Shown piece by piece: positions 5,954 to 6,558 of a stretch of 6,558 nt of DNA (position 1 is the stretch's first letter; the number at the start of each line of letters is the position of its first letter). The notes beneath the pieces were generated by a model. That model ran no database searches and had not been told where the DNA came from. It worked only from the letters and a program-made list of their open reading frames with translations. The translations under genes and the position numbers were made by a program. This DNA is from Pseudomonadota bacterium. GTDB taxonomy: Bacteria > Pseudomonadota > Alphaproteobacteria > Rhizobiales > Hyphomicrobiaceae. The stretch covers positions 1-6,558 of the forward strand of contig JAEVZQ010000188.1 in NCBI GenBank assembly GCA_023392135.1, read 5' to 3'.

Positions 5954-6431
5954 CTATTCCATTTCGAGGTATTCTGTGTCTGCAAGCTTGGTGACGACAG
6001 CCGAGCCCGCCCCGACGTCCGGTGGACCGGCCACGTGTTGGCGATCTCGAGCAGCTTGTCCCGCATCGCAGGATCGAGCGGACCCACCCACGCTGATGGT
6101 CCGTTCGAAATGATCTTGCCCGATCGCCTTCGACCACCTCCCCACAGTCGTCGCAGTGCTCGACAGATCCCTTGCCGTGGCTCACACTCACGCTGACGTG
6201 CTCCAGGCTGAGGTTCTTGTGCTCAGCGTACATGCGGAGCGTCATTGTCGTGCAAGCCCCAAGCGCGATCGAAATATAGTTGTAGGCGCCATGATCGCGA
6301 TCAATGCCGAGCGTCCTGCGTTAGCTATCTGGAAGAAAGGCCACGCAACTTCTATCCAGCCTCGGTGTGCCCGTGTCGAGCACCGCGCAAGCGCTTTCCT
6401 TTCGGCTTGGCAAGAGGCGCTGATCAAACAT
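5954..6431 (-). pseudogene. Frameshifted OsmC-family (peroxiredoxin-like) gene
   Basis: Three minus-strand frames together spell one OsmC protein in the right order. GAYNYISIALGACTTMTLRMYAEHKN (two pieces, from about 6290) carries the first active-site cysteine (6252-6254) and continues to EHCDDCGEVVEG (ending at 6126). DHFERTISVGG follows in a second frame (6115-6083), GPLDPAMRDKLLEIANTWPVHRT in a third (6084-6016), and GSAVVTKLADTEYLEME, back in the second frame, ends at the TAG at 5954. A fainter N-terminal part may be FFQIANAGRSALIA (about 6340-6297), with a stop at 6321-6323 in the main frame. The usual ADEPxxVGG stretch appears deleted near 6297. The second catalytic cysteine of the CPVHR motif is replaced by Trp (TGG at 6031-6033). 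Family members reduce organic hydroperoxides or are stress-induced. The 5' limit is uncertain; the ATG at 6431 is a guess. Sequencing indels could mimic part of this. Confidence 0.8.
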
Positions 6432-6455
6432 GAGAAACCAGGATTTTACAGCTAA

Positions 6456-6558
6456 ATGGCCAAGGCTTCACCCGGCAACTGGAGTCGAACCGGCATTTGG
6501 ATTTTGGCATCCGTTGTCGCCTTAGCCGCTGCCGGGATAGCGTTCTACGCCTGGCAAA
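6456..6558 (+). CDS. Start of a membrane-anchored protein, 3'-partial
   Basis: The frame opens at the ATG at 6456, directly after an in-frame TAA (6453-6455), and stays open to the window edge, giving 34 residues. A short polar and basic N-terminus (MAKASPGNWSRTG) precedes one clear hydrophobic helix, IWILASVVALAAAGIAFYAW (14-33). This fits a signal anchor or uncleaved signal peptide with the bulk of the protein in the periplasm. The possible ribosome site AGGA (6441-6444) is 11 bases away and weak. The gene is divergent from the broken OsmC gene, whose possible start is 24 bases away. I do not recognise the family: the visible part is too short, and adaptor proteins, thioredoxin-like proteins and others share this layout. 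Confidence 0.55.
   Translation, partial: MAKASPGNWSRTGIWILASVVALAAAGIAFYAWQ

Noticed and set aside
5939..5957. Small hairpin AGCCA/TGGCT after the MarR gene
   Set aside because: It has only a 5-7-bp stem with no T tract in either direction, and it overlaps the OsmC remnant's stop codon. It is too weak to call a terminator.
6156..6455. Plus-strand open frame of 99 codons ending just before the last gene
   Set aside because: It lies opposite the OsmC remnant and reads as its complement, with no start signal and no recognisable motif.
6479..6496. GGAGTCGAACC, which resembles the complement of a tRNA T-loop
   Set aside because: The flanking bases do not form a T-stem and no acceptor, anticodon or D-arm can be drawn. 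The stretch is within the open frame of the terminal membrane protein.

Overview
The base composition is high in G+C (roughly 60% by eye), codons mostly end in G or C, and the protein families are typical of Proteobacteria. I infer a chromosome or large replicon of a proteobacterium, most likely an alphaproteobacterium (rhizobial or related). That placement rests on impression, not on a marker gene. There is no rRNA, tRNA, CRISPR array, insertion sequence or integrase in the window.

Layout. Positions 2-2893 (+) hold most of an RND/HAE1 efflux permease whose first ~60 residues lie outside the window. A hairpin with A/T tracts at 2900-2927 lies between it and the convergent minus-strand genes and can act in both directions. 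Positions 5315 down to 2963 (-) are a compact four-gene unit with gaps of 23-27 bases. In transcription order it encodes an Asp-box (BNR) beta-propeller protein, a MoaD/ThiS-type ubiquitin-like protein ending in Gly-Gly, a DUF1579 protein and a VOC (glyoxalase/PhnB-like) protein. Divergent to it at 5428-5874 (+) is a MarR-family regulator with a Cys-x-Cys near its N-terminus. A perfect 12-base palindrome (5405-5416) sits 11 bases before its start codon, in the shared control region. Positions 5954-6431 (-) carry an OsmC-family peroxidase-like gene that is readable only by joining several frames and has lost its second active-site cysteine. At 6456 (+) a new gene begins with a transmembrane helix and runs off the end.

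How the genes may work together (inference): the MarR protein probably represses itself and the divergent operon through the palindrome. A MarR regulator with N-terminal cysteines beside an OsmC relative recalls the OhrR/Ohr peroxide-response pairing, although here the OsmC gene is broken. The four-gene operon looks like a small stress or detoxification accessory cassette. Its biochemical role, and especially why a MoaD-like protein is encoded directly after a beta-propeller without an E1-type activating enzyme, is not evident from the sequence.
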